Shown here: one piece after another, positions 5,785 through 12,021 of the stretch
Layout of the letters: each line of letters opens with the position of its first letter
How positions within the stretch are numbered: position 1 is the stretch's first letter
Assembly: GCA_002422125.1 (NCBI GenBank)
Contig: DITF01000301.1
Span: 1-12,021 of the forward strand
Source: a bacterium UBP17_UBA6191
GTDB taxonomy: Bacteria > Muiribacteriota > UBA6191
DNA: 12,021 bases
Direction of reading: 5' to 3'
Notes under the pieces: model-generated
What the model was told of the DNA's origin: nothing
What the model saw: only the letters and a program-made list of their open reading frames with translations
Databases searched by the model: none
Translations under genes and position numbers: made by a program

Positions 5785-6557
5785 ATAATATTATAAACCT
5801 CTGTGACTTTCTCGAAGACGACAGTGCTTTGGATTGCGAAACCAATCTGCCTGATGTTGAGGAAATTATTGAGGACAGAGAGGCTTTGTTGTATCTGGGC
5901 GAAGAAGCTTTTGAGATACTGAGGCAGGGACTCTCCCACAGACGGCAGGTCATCCGGCTGAAGTGCGTAGTTCTGATTGCAGAACTGTTTTCCAATTCCG
6001 ATAGCTGGGCTGCCTTCAGAAGCATACTGCTTGATCGCAATGAGAGTGGGGACATTCGTTTTCATGTAGCAAGGCATTGTGGTGGATTTCCTCAATCCGA
6101 ACTGATTTCTGTGATTTCTGAATTGCGGGGTTCAAAAGGTTGTAATGACAGAATTGTGGCCGCCATTTTGATGGGATGGATGGATTCTCACTGTTTTACC
6201 TTCCAGCTTTTGCAGTATCTTCAGGATTCCAATAATTGTGTGGTAATTGCCGCATTTTTAACCCTGTTGAAGGGGAATCGACAAAGCCTTTTGCCGGTAC
6301 TAATGTCCATGATTTCCAAAGCTTCTCCGTTGCAGTTAAAGCTTTTGGAAAAAAACCTGAAATATTATGCTCAGTGTTTGTTTTATCAGGAAGTTCAGGA
6401 TGGATTATTTCAGGCCATTCAGCACCAGAAAGTATGGTATTTGCCCCAATACTTTGAGAGGCCCTATTCCCAGGAAAAACTATCCAAGCTTGACAGGCCA
6501 AGTGTGGGAGAATCGGGCCTGAGTGAAGAACAGGATCTGATCTTCTACGAAATCTGA
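5781..6557 (+). CDS. Hypothetical protein with HEAT-like alpha-helical repeats
   Basis: The 258-residue product has an acidic N-terminus (residues 10-33), then helix pairs of roughly 30 residues. Helical units are visible around AFEILRQGLSHRRQVIRLKC (43-62), SWAAFRSILLDRNESGDIRF (75-94), SELISVISELRGSKGCNDRI (106-125) and FQLLQYLQDSNNCVVIAAFL (141-160). The spacing and the Leu/Ile/Ala pattern fit HEAT or Armadillo-type scaffolds that bind proteins or nucleic acids. There is no signal peptide, membrane segment or catalytic motif. AGGGG at 5770-5774 lies 6 nt before the ATG and supports this start. It is the first gene of the gatA-gatB-glgA cluster and occupies the place where gatC often stands, but it is far longer than GatC (about 95 residues) and shows no similarity that I can see. 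The function is unknown. Confidence 0.7.
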   Translation: MNNIINLCDFLEDDSALDCETNLPDVEEIIEDREALLYLGEEAFEILRQGLSHRRQVIRLKCVVLIAELFSNSDSWAAFRSILLDRNESGDIRFHVARHCGGFPQSELISVISELRGSKGCNDRIVAAILMGWMDSHCFTFQLLQYLQDSNNCVVIAAFLTLLKGNRQSLLPVLMSMISKASPLQLKLLEKNLKYYAQCLFYQEVQDGLFQAIQHQKVWYLPQYFERPYSQEKLSKLDRPSVGESGLSEEQDLIFYEI

Positions 6558-6604
6558 GTCAATTGAGTTATAATGCCTCGGCTTTTCAGGATGCCCTTTT
6601 GGGC

Positions 6605-6611
6605 AGGGGAG
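6605..6611 (+). promoter_or_regulatory. Ribosome binding site that fixes the gatA start
   Basis: AGGGGAG lies 5 nt upstream of ATG 6617. The longer in-frame reading from TTG 6563 has no comparable site, so ATG 6617 is preferred. Confidence 0.65.
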
Positions 6612-6616
6612 AACCG

Positions 6617-8068
6617 ATGCAGGCCAATCGACTAACAATAAGTGAAATTCAGGCTGGGTTAAAGGGTAAGACTCTTACCTGTGAATCTCTGGCCAAACAA
6701 TATTTGGATACAATTGCAGCGCACAATTCCGACATCAATGCCTTTTTGGAAATCGATCCCAACCAGGTGATTGCCGACGCAAAAGCCGCCGACCAAAGGC
6801 TGGCTGGTGGAGGAGCAATACGGGAACTTGAGGGTGTGTTTGCAGGCATCAAAGACAATATCCATGTTTTAAACCAGACTACTACTTGCGGCAGTAAGAT
6901 TTTGGCCGGTTTTAAACCGATTTATGAGGCCACCGTAGTCAAACGGCTAAGAGATGCCGGGGCCATCATCATGGGGAAGTTAAACTGCGACGAATTTGCC
7001 ATGGGCTCTTCTAATGAAAATTCAGCATTTGGACCAGTAAAAAATCCGATCAATCGCAATCTGGTTCCTGGGGGGTCTTCAGGAGGCAGTGCTGCGGCCG
7101 TAGCCGCTGGTTTTTGTACAATTGCCTTGGGTTCTGACACGGGTGGTTCTATTCGGCAGCCAGCCGCATTTTGTTCGGTAGTTGGCTTAAAACCCACTTA
7201 TGGCACGGTTTCCAGAAGAGGTCTGGTGGCTTTTGCCTCATCCTTTGATCAGATTGGCCCATTGGCTTTGTGTGTCAACGATGCCTCGTTAGTGCATAAG
7301 GTGATCAGTGGTAAAGATGAACAGGATGCGACAAGCCTTACCCATTCTCCAACTTGGTCTGAATTGCCAAAGGACACCTCAAGTCTTAAGGGACTCACCG
7401 TGGGAGTTCCCAAAGAATTTTTGGGTGATGGCATAGATTTGGAAGTCTCGGAAGCCATGAATCAGACCATTGAAAAATTGGGTCACATGGGTGCCAAGGT
7501 GGTTTCGGTTTCCTTAAAGCTAGTCGATCGTTGTTTGCCCGTATATTACATTCTGTCCTCAGCGGAAGCATCATCCAATCTAGCCCGCTATGACTCGGTA
7601 CGGTATGGGCCAAGACTTCATGAAGGTGGTAGTCTGGATGAGCTATATCTAAACAATCGTAGTCTGGGGTTTGGTCCAGAGGTTAAACGCAGGATTATTT
7701 TGGGTACTTATGTACTTTCAGAAGGGTATTATGATGCCTTTTATCTAAAAGCCCAAAAGATGCGCACCTTGATTCGTCAGGATTTTGAGAAGGCCTTTCA
7801 GCAGTGTGATGTACTTTTGACACCGACATCTCCCTTTCCACCTTTTGCGTTAGGAGCAAAAACTGCCGATCCCATGGCCATGTATCTGGCCGATGTCTGT
7901 ACTGTGCCTGTAAGTATTGCTGGCCTTCCAGCCATTTCAATTCCAGTCCCTAGAACGAGTACCCAGTTGCCAGTCGGGATTCAGCTTATTAGTCGAGCCC
8001 TAGAAGAAGATCAATTATTTGCCTATGCCATGGCTATGGAAGTAATGCTTAAAGGAAACCATTTATGA
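6617..8068 (+). CDS. gatA: Asp-tRNA(Asn)/Glu-tRNA(Gln) amidotransferase subunit A
   Basis: GatA is the glutaminase/amidase subunit of the GatCAB complex. It releases ammonia from glutamine, which is channelled to GatB to amidate Glu-tRNA(Gln) or Asp-tRNA(Asn). From ATG 6617 the protein has 483 residues, the usual length. The amidase triad falls at Lys79 (FAGIKDNI), cis-Ser154 (PGGSSGGSAA) and Ser178 (GSDTGGSIRQP), the same numbers as in the Staphylococcus aureus enzyme, which supports the chosen start. The amidase signature runs from about 151 to 195. A further 18 residues from TTG 6563 look unconserved. gatB overlaps the stop by 4 bp (ATGA). The HEAT gene ends 59 bp upstream. No gatC is found in the window, so the third subunit must be encoded elsewhere. 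Confidence 0.97.
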   Translation: MQANRLTISEIQAGLKGKTLTCESLAKQYLDTIAAHNSDINAFLEIDPNQVIADAKAADQRLAGGGAIRELEGVFAGIKDNIHVLNQTTTCGSKILAGFKPIYEATVVKRLRDAGAIIMGKLNCDEFAMGSSNENSAFGPVKNPINRNLVPGGSSGGSAAAVAAGFCTIALGSDTGGSIRQPAAFCSVVGLKPTYGTVSRRGLVAFASSFDQIGPLALCVNDASLVHKVISGKDEQDATSLTHSPTWSELPKDTSSLKGLTVGVPKEFLGDGIDLEVSEAMNQTIEKLGHMGAKVVSVSLKLVDRCLPVYYILSSAEASSNLARYDSVRYGPRLHEGGSLDELYLNNRSLGFGPEVKRRIILGTYVLSEGYYDAFYLKAQKMRTLIRQDFEKAFQQCDVLLTPTSPFPPFALGAKTADPMAMYLADVCTVPVSIAGLPAISIPVPRTSTQLPVGIQLISRALEEDQLFAYAMAMEVMLKGNHL

Positions 8069-9528
8069 GTCAGGAAGAATTTGAGACAGTAATTGGGCTT
8101 GAAGTCCATGTGCAGCTCAATACACAGACCAAAATTTTCTGTGGCTGCGCAACCGATTATTCCAACAAACCCGCTAACACCCATGTCTGCGAAGTATGTA
8201 TGGGCCTTCCTGGAGTGCTTCCAGTTTTGAATCAACGAGTCCTGCAATATGCTTTGAAGGCATGTATGGCTTTGGAATGTGATATTACCAAAGAGACAAA
8301 GTTTGATAGAAAACATTACTTTTATCCCGACTTGCCCAAGGCCTACCAGATTTCCCAATTTGACAAGCCAATTGGACAGCGAGGAACCATTCGTATTGAA
8401 CTTGAAGATGGAACCGAAAGACAAATTGGAGTTACAAGAATTCATATGGAGGAGGATGCTGGAAAGTCTCTGCATGCTGAAAATGGAGAAACATTAGTAG
8501 ATTACAATCGTGCTTGCGTCCCACTGCTTGAGATCGTCTCTGAACCAGATATGCGCACCCCTGAAGAAGCCAGAGCCTACCTGGAAAAGTTAAGGCTGAT
8601 CATGCGTTACATTGGTGTATCTGAATGTGACATGGAAAACGGTTCTTTACGCTGTGATGTAAATGTTTCCGTAAGACCTGTAGGCACAAAAAAATTTGGA
8701 ACCAAGGTTGAAGTTAAAAACATGAATTCCTTTCGCTCGGTTGTCAGAGCCTTGGAGTATGAAAAAAAACGCCAGGTCAGGCAGATTAAAAGAGAGCAAA
8801 GAATCCTGCAACAGACCATGTTATGGGATGATGTGAAAGGTGAAACCAGGGTGATGCGAACCAAGGAAAATGCCGATGATTATCGCTATTTTCCCGAACC
8901 GGATCTACCCCCAGTGCGTATTAGCGAGGATTTGATTCAGGAAGTCTCATTATTGTTGCCGGAACTCCCGGATAAGAAGGTGGACAGAATTTTAAAAACC
9001 TACGGTATACCAGCATACAATGCCAGATTAATGGCAGAAGATCGTGAGCTGAGTGATTTTTTTGAAAATGCCGTAAAAGCCCACAACAACCCCATCTCCA
9101 TTTCCAATTGGATACTTTCCGAACTTTTAAGAGAATTGAACAAAGATCTTTTACCTATCAGGGATTGCAAGATTCAAGCCGTTCATCTTGGTCAGCTTGT
9201 ACAACTAATTGATTCTGGGGTGATTTCTGGAAAAATTGCCAAAGATGTTTTTGAAGTGATGTACAAAGAAGGAAAAGATCCAAAATCCATCGTGGATAGC
9301 CGTGGCTTAACCCAGATTTCGGATGATTCTAAAATCGAGGAAATTATTCTGACGGTTTTGACAAACAATGCTCAGTCAGTTAATGATATGCAGGCAGGGA
9401 AAATGAAGGCTTTTGGCTTTCTGGTCGGGCAGATTATGAAAGAAACCAAGGGCAAGGCCAATCCAGGCAAGGTTAATGAGATTCTGAAGTCCTTGTTACT
9501 AACAAAATATCAAATCGAGTGCCCATAA
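8065..9528 (+). CDS. gatB: Asp-tRNA(Asn)/Glu-tRNA(Gln) amidotransferase subunit B
   Basis: GatB phosphorylates the misacylated aminoacyl-tRNA and completes amidation with ammonia from GatA. The 487-residue protein starts with the conserved GLEVHVQLNTQTKIFCGC. The structural zinc ligands Cys26, Cys28, Cys42 and Cys45 are present, then GLPGVLPVLN and FDRKHYFYPDLPKAYQISQ. The central region has DYNRACVPLLEIVSEPD, EVKNMNSFRSVVRALEYE and ENADDYRYFPEPDLPP, all hallmark GatB motifs. The C-terminal part from about 340 comprises the helical tail and YqeY-like domain (MKAFGFLVGQIMKETKGKA) that contact the tRNA. Translation is coupled to gatA through ATGA. The stop codon is embedded in the ribosome binding site of glgA. 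Confidence 0.97.
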   Translation: MSQEEFETVIGLEVHVQLNTQTKIFCGCATDYSNKPANTHVCEVCMGLPGVLPVLNQRVLQYALKACMALECDITKETKFDRKHYFYPDLPKAYQISQFDKPIGQRGTIRIELEDGTERQIGVTRIHMEEDAGKSLHAENGETLVDYNRACVPLLEIVSEPDMRTPEEARAYLEKLRLIMRYIGVSECDMENGSLRCDVNVSVRPVGTKKFGTKVEVKNMNSFRSVVRALEYEKKRQVRQIKREQRILQQTMLWDDVKGETRVMRTKENADDYRYFPEPDLPPVRISEDLIQEVSLLLPELPDKKVDRILKTYGIPAYNARLMAEDRELSDFFENAVKAHNNPISISNWILSELLRELNKDLLPIRDCKIQAVHLGQLVQLIDSGVISGKIAKDVFEVMYKEGKDPKSIVDSRGLTQISDDSKIEEIILTVLTNNAQSVNDMQAGKMKAFGFLVGQIMKETKGKANPGKVNEILKSLLLTKYQIECP

Positions 9529-9532
9529 GGAG
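9526..9532 (+). promoter_or_regulatory. Ribosome binding site of glgA, overlapping the gatB stop
   Basis: TAAGGAG contains both the TAA stop of gatB and a strong AAGGAG, 7 nt from ATG 9540. This decides the start of glgA at 9540 rather than the in-frame ATG 9519 inside gatB. Confidence 0.75.
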
Positions 9533-9539
9533 TGAATTA

Positions 9540-10985
9540 ATGGCAAAAGTATTATTCATTGCATCTGAAATGGTACCTTATTGTAAAAGCGGGGGCTTAG
9601 CCGATGTGGCTGGCGCATTTCCAGATGCTCTTGCTAGAGTGGGAGAAGAAGTCAGAACTGTGTTGCCTTACTACAGCTTTGCTAAAGCCGAAGGCTTACA
9701 AAGAGGGGCTGACTTTCATATCCATGTCTCTGGCTGGAAGGTGGATGGGACTTTGGCCTATCACCATGTAAATGGTGTGAAACGCTATCTGGTTCATCAG
9801 CCCCACTATTATCATCGTGATGGAATTTACGGGGATAACAATGGCGATTTTGGGGACAATGACGAGCGCTTTGCCTATTTGTGTGAATCTGCTTTGCTAA
9901 TGTGCAAGATTGAAAACTGGAAACCAGATATCATTCATATTAATGACTGGCAAACCGGAATCATGGGCCCGATTCTGCGTTTAAAATATGCCTCTGATCC
10001 CTTTTTTCATGGCACTAAGGTGGTGTTTACCATTCATAACCTGGCCTATCAGGGCTGGTTTGGCTCCAGGGTTTATCAAAAATTTGGTCTTCCAGATTCA
10101 GTCATGCGTTTTGATGGCATGGAAATGCATGGTTCCGCCTCCTATCTTAAGGCCGGGCTTCAGTACAGTGACTTTATCACGACTGTATCTCCAACATATG
10201 CCTGGGAAATTCAGGGATCTGAATACGGTTGTGGTATGGAGAATGTACTTCAGGCTCGCTCCAACCGCATTTATGGCATTCTGAATGGCATTGACATGGA
10301 TGAGTGGAATCCTGAGACAGACCCTCATCTGGGTGGGTACAACTATTCCGCCGATGATATGGGCAATAAAGAAGTTCTGAAGCAAAAATTTTTAGAATCG
10401 CTGGGACTGCCGTTTTGGAAACATATTCCACTCTTTGGAATTGTGGCTCGTTTTGCGGCGCAAAAGGGGATTCGTCTTTTGGAGAGTACCTTTGAAGAGA
10501 TTTTGGCAAAAGGTACTCAGATTGTGGTTTTGGGATCTGGTGAGGAACAGTTTGCAAACTCATTAAAGTACTTTGAATCCAAGTATCCAAGACAGGTTCG
10601 AGCCTTTATAAAATATGACAATACTTTAGCGCATCAGATTGAGGCCGCTTCCGATTATTTTCTGATGCCATCCCGCTATGAACCCTGTGGTTTGAATCAG
10701 ATGTATTCCCTGCGCTATGGGACAATACCGGTAGTGTTTTCCACTGGTGGATTGGCTGATACGGTATATGACTGTGATGAAAACCCTGACTCTGGAAATG
10801 GCTATGTTTTTCATGAGTACAATCGAGGAGCATTCTTAAATGCTGTAGATCGAGCACTTGGTCTTTACCATTATCCTGAAATTCGTTATGTGGTTCAGCA
10901 AAGGGGTATGAGGACGGATTTTTCCTGGGAAAAATCGGCTCAGGTCTACCAACAGTTGTATACAGCCCTGATGCAGGGATATTAA
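9540..10985 (+). CDS. glgA: Glycogen synthase (ADP-glucose starch synthase type, GT5)
   Basis: GlgA transfers glucose from ADP-glucose to the non-reducing end of alpha-1,4-glucan in the cytoplasm. The 481-residue protein has the ADP-glucose motif KSGGLADVAG at 16-25 in the N-terminal Rossmann fold, HINDWQTG (133-140), FTIHNLAYQG (163-172) and LNGIDMDEWNP (248-258). In the C-terminal fold are VARFAAQKG (302-310, Arg304 and Lys309 as phosphate-binding residues), VLGSGEEQF (330-338), the catalytic region SRYEPCGLNQ (378-387, Glu381 corresponding to E. coli Glu377) and STGGLADTVYD (401-411). The length and all motifs are typical of bacterial GT5. It follows gatB by 11 bp, so glycogen synthesis is probably co-transcribed with a translation-fidelity enzyme. 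No glgC or glgB is present in the window. Confidence 0.97.
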   Translation: MAKVLFIASEMVPYCKSGGLADVAGAFPDALARVGEEVRTVLPYYSFAKAEGLQRGADFHIHVSGWKVDGTLAYHHVNGVKRYLVHQPHYYHRDGIYGDNNGDFGDNDERFAYLCESALLMCKIENWKPDIIHINDWQTGIMGPILRLKYASDPFFHGTKVVFTIHNLAYQGWFGSRVYQKFGLPDSVMRFDGMEMHGSASYLKAGLQYSDFITTVSPTYAWEIQGSEYGCGMENVLQARSNRIYGILNGIDMDEWNPETDPHLGGYNYSADDMGNKEVLKQKFLESLGLPFWKHIPLFGIVARFAAQKGIRLLESTFEEILAKGTQIVVLGSGEEQFANSLKYFESKYPRQVRAFIKYDNTLAHQIEAASDYFLMPSRYEPCGLNQMYSLRYGTIPVVFSTGGLADTVYDCDENPDSGNGYVFHEYNRGAFLNAVDRALGLYHYPEIRYVVQQRGMRTDFSWEKSAQVYQQLYTALMQGY

Positions 10986-10990
10986 GGAGA
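10984..10990 (+). promoter_or_regulatory. Ribosome binding site for the TTG-started methyltransferase
   Basis: AAGGAGA directly overlaps the end of the glgA stop codon and lies 4 nt before TTG 10995. It is the only good site here and supports a non-ATG start. Confidence 0.65.
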
Positions 10991-10994
10991 ATTT

Positions 10995-11624
10995 TTGCTA
11001 GATTTTATTCGGCAGTTTGGTAAAAATCGGCATCAGGTAGGTTCTTTAGTCCCATCCTCGCGATTTCTTGGGGATGCTCTGATTTATAGAATTAAATCAC
11101 ATCAGGGGAAAAAACAGATCCTGGAGGTTGGCCCTGGAACCGGGGCAGTGACACAAAGGCTTGTCTCACAATTGAGCCCCGGAGATGAACTGTGGTTGGT
11201 GGAAGCCAATCCACGATTTTGTGAGATACTGGAAGAAAAATGCCAGGGCATCTGGAGCCAAAATCTGCTTGGGGTTACGGTTCATATTAAACGCTTATAT
11301 CTTGAGCATCTGAAAGAGGGTCTTGAGTTTGATTTTATCGTATCTGGGCTTCCTCTGAATAATTTTGAGCCTGAAGTGGTCCAATCAATCTTACAGAGTT
11401 ATCAACGGCTACTTAAACCAGATGGATATCTCAGTTATTTTGAGTATTTAGCGGTCAGAAAACTTAGAAGTGTGGTGACAAATCTGACTGGCTCCAGAGC
11501 CGGACTAGAGGTAAATAGTATTTTAGATGGGTTTATCGATAGATTTCAGATTGAAGCAAAACCTGTGTTTTTAAACATTCCGCCAGCAGTGGCCCGACAT
11601 TTTCAATTAAAAGATGAAGCATAA
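10995..11624 (+). CDS. Small class I SAM-dependent methyltransferase (phospholipid N-methyltransferase / KsgA-like)
   Basis: The 209-residue protein starts at TTG with a strong Shine-Dalgarno. The N-terminal FIRQFGKNRHQVGSLVPSSR resembles the opening of PmtA-like phospholipid N-methyltransferases and related KsgA-fold enzymes. Motif I is ILEVGPGTGAV (42-52), which binds SAM. The acidic residue that contacts the ribose is Glu70 in LWLVEANP. The motif IV region is VSGLPLNNF (116-124), in which Leu and Asn residues stand where rRNA dimethylases have NLPY/NIPY; this argues against a true KsgA. FEYLAVRKLRSVV (148-160) continues the family pattern. The C-terminal rRNA-binding domain of KsgA is absent. 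A lipid or small-molecule substrate is therefore likelier than rRNA, but the sequence does not prove it. It overlaps the next gene by 11 bp. Confidence 0.8.
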   Translation: MLDFIRQFGKNRHQVGSLVPSSRFLGDALIYRIKSHQGKKQILEVGPGTGAVTQRLVSQLSPGDELWLVEANPRFCEILEEKCQGIWSQNLLGVTVHIKRLYLEHLKEGLEFDFIVSGLPLNNFEPEVVQSILQSYQRLLKPDGYLSYFEYLAVRKLRSVVTNLTGSRAGLEVNSILDGFIDRFQIEAKPVFLNIPPAVARHFQLKDEA

Positions 11625-12021
11625 ACATTTTGAATCCGTTGCCAGGATGGCAGAAACCTTTTCCGATCTTCCTAAAGAAGCAGTGTTTAAGCAGGACATT
11701 CTTAGAGAAGGGTTATCTTTTAGCCCCGATTCTTTAAGAATAGCCTCCGGTTATAAACCCAAAGACTATTTCATTTTCTCCTTTGATTTGATTCCCATAG
11801 CGGATATGCAGCAGGAAGAACATCTCAGAGCTCCAGAAGAAATTCAGTTTCGCGGGGGTACATTAAACCTTTTACCTACCATTGTTTCGGTCAGAGTCAA
11901 TCCCCAATCGGTGTGGCAGGTCCGTTTACGCGAGGGAGAACTAAGGCTTTATTGTGAGGAAGAGGAAATCTCGGAAATCTCTTATCATCCGGTTCCGGCC
12001 TATTACAAAAGGCAAATGTCT
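11614..12021 (+). CDS. Uncharacterised protein, N-terminal 136 residues (cut by window end)
   Basis: The ATG at 11614 overlaps the methyltransferase stop by 11 bp, and the frame stays open to the last base. There is no strong Shine-Dalgarno, so translational coupling is likely. The visible part begins MKHKHFESVARMAETFSDLP and includes LREGLSFSPDSLRIASGYKP, YFIFSFDLIPIADMQQEEHL and a beta-rich stretch with PTIVSVRVNPQSVWQVRLRE. There is no signal peptide, membrane segment, P-loop or CxxxCxxC in this part. It has the feel of the N-terminal, pre-catalytic region of certain radical-SAM proteins known from spirochaetes, but that is a memory-based impression without a diagnostic motif. The missing C-terminal part would decide it. 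Confidence 0.65.
   Translation, partial: MKHKHFESVARMAETFSDLPKEAVFKQDILREGLSFSPDSLRIASGYKPKDYFIFSFDLIPIADMQQEEHLRAPEEIQFRGGTLNLLPTIVSVRVNPQSVWQVRLREGELRLYCEEEEISEISYHPVPAYYKRQMS

Noticed and set aside
5691..6095. Minus-strand open frame of 134 codons opposite the HEAT gene
   Set aside because: It lacks any recognisable motif, lies opposite a better supported gene with a clear ribosome binding site, and looks like a shadow frame.
6563..6616. GatA starting at TTG 6563
   Set aside because: ATG 6617 has a better ribosome binding site and places the catalytic residues at 79, 154 and 178, as in a characterised GatA.
8023..8475. Minus-strand open frame of 150 codons across the gatA/gatB junction
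   Set aside because: It is antisense to highly conserved GatB motifs, with no independent ribosome binding site or domain.
9519..9539. Start of glgA at ATG 9519 inside gatB
   Set aside because: ATG 9540 follows TAAGGAG at proper spacing and gives the standard GlgA N-terminus, with the KSGG motif starting at residue 16.

Overview
The window looks like chromosomal DNA of a Gram-negative-type bacterium of moderate GC content. FabI, an ADP-glucose glycogen synthase, the GatA/GatB tRNA amidotransferase subunits and a nucleotide-sugar dehydratase are all chromosomal housekeeping or envelope functions. No insertion sequence, phage gene, tRNA, rRNA or CRISPR array is visible. The mix of FabI, an LCP protein, a KsgA-like small methyltransferase and HEAT-type proteins would suit a Leptospira-related spirochaete, but that placement is a weak inference from gene content; no rRNA or other marker settles it.

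Layout. Positions 1-4743 are a compact plus-strand cluster with overlapping or abutting genes: a possible upstream gene tail, a Gfo/Idh/MocA oxidoreductase, a CapE/FnlA-like UDP-sugar 4,6-dehydratase, a YqeK-type HD hydrolase, an LCP (LytR-CpsA-Psr) protein and a membrane PH-domain protein. The first two fit synthesis of a modified sugar nucleotide. The LCP protein fits attachment of a glycopolymer to the cell wall. YqeK next to LCP is a housekeeping pairing often seen in bacteria.

fabI (4725-5486) lies alone on the minus strand and its 3' end overlaps the PH gene by 19 bp. Between the fabI start codon and the next gene is a 294-bp divergent intergenic region (5487-5780), the only substantial non-coding stretch. 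It holds a candidate fabI promoter, a candidate plus-strand promoter overlapped by a 24-bp imperfect palindrome, and a foldable leader. The leader contains a hairpin whose loop is a perfect match to the tRNA T-psi-C loop and an outer helix that ends at the ribosome binding site.

Positions 5781-12021 form a second tightly packed plus-strand operon: a HEAT-like protein of unknown role, gatA, gatB, glgA, a small SAM-dependent methyltransferase and a gene cut by the window end. gatC is not present. The most interesting signal is the leader at about 5699-5774: a tRNA-arm mimic in front of genes for a tRNA-modifying enzyme raises the possibility of autogenous control. This is a hypothesis from reading the sequence by eye.
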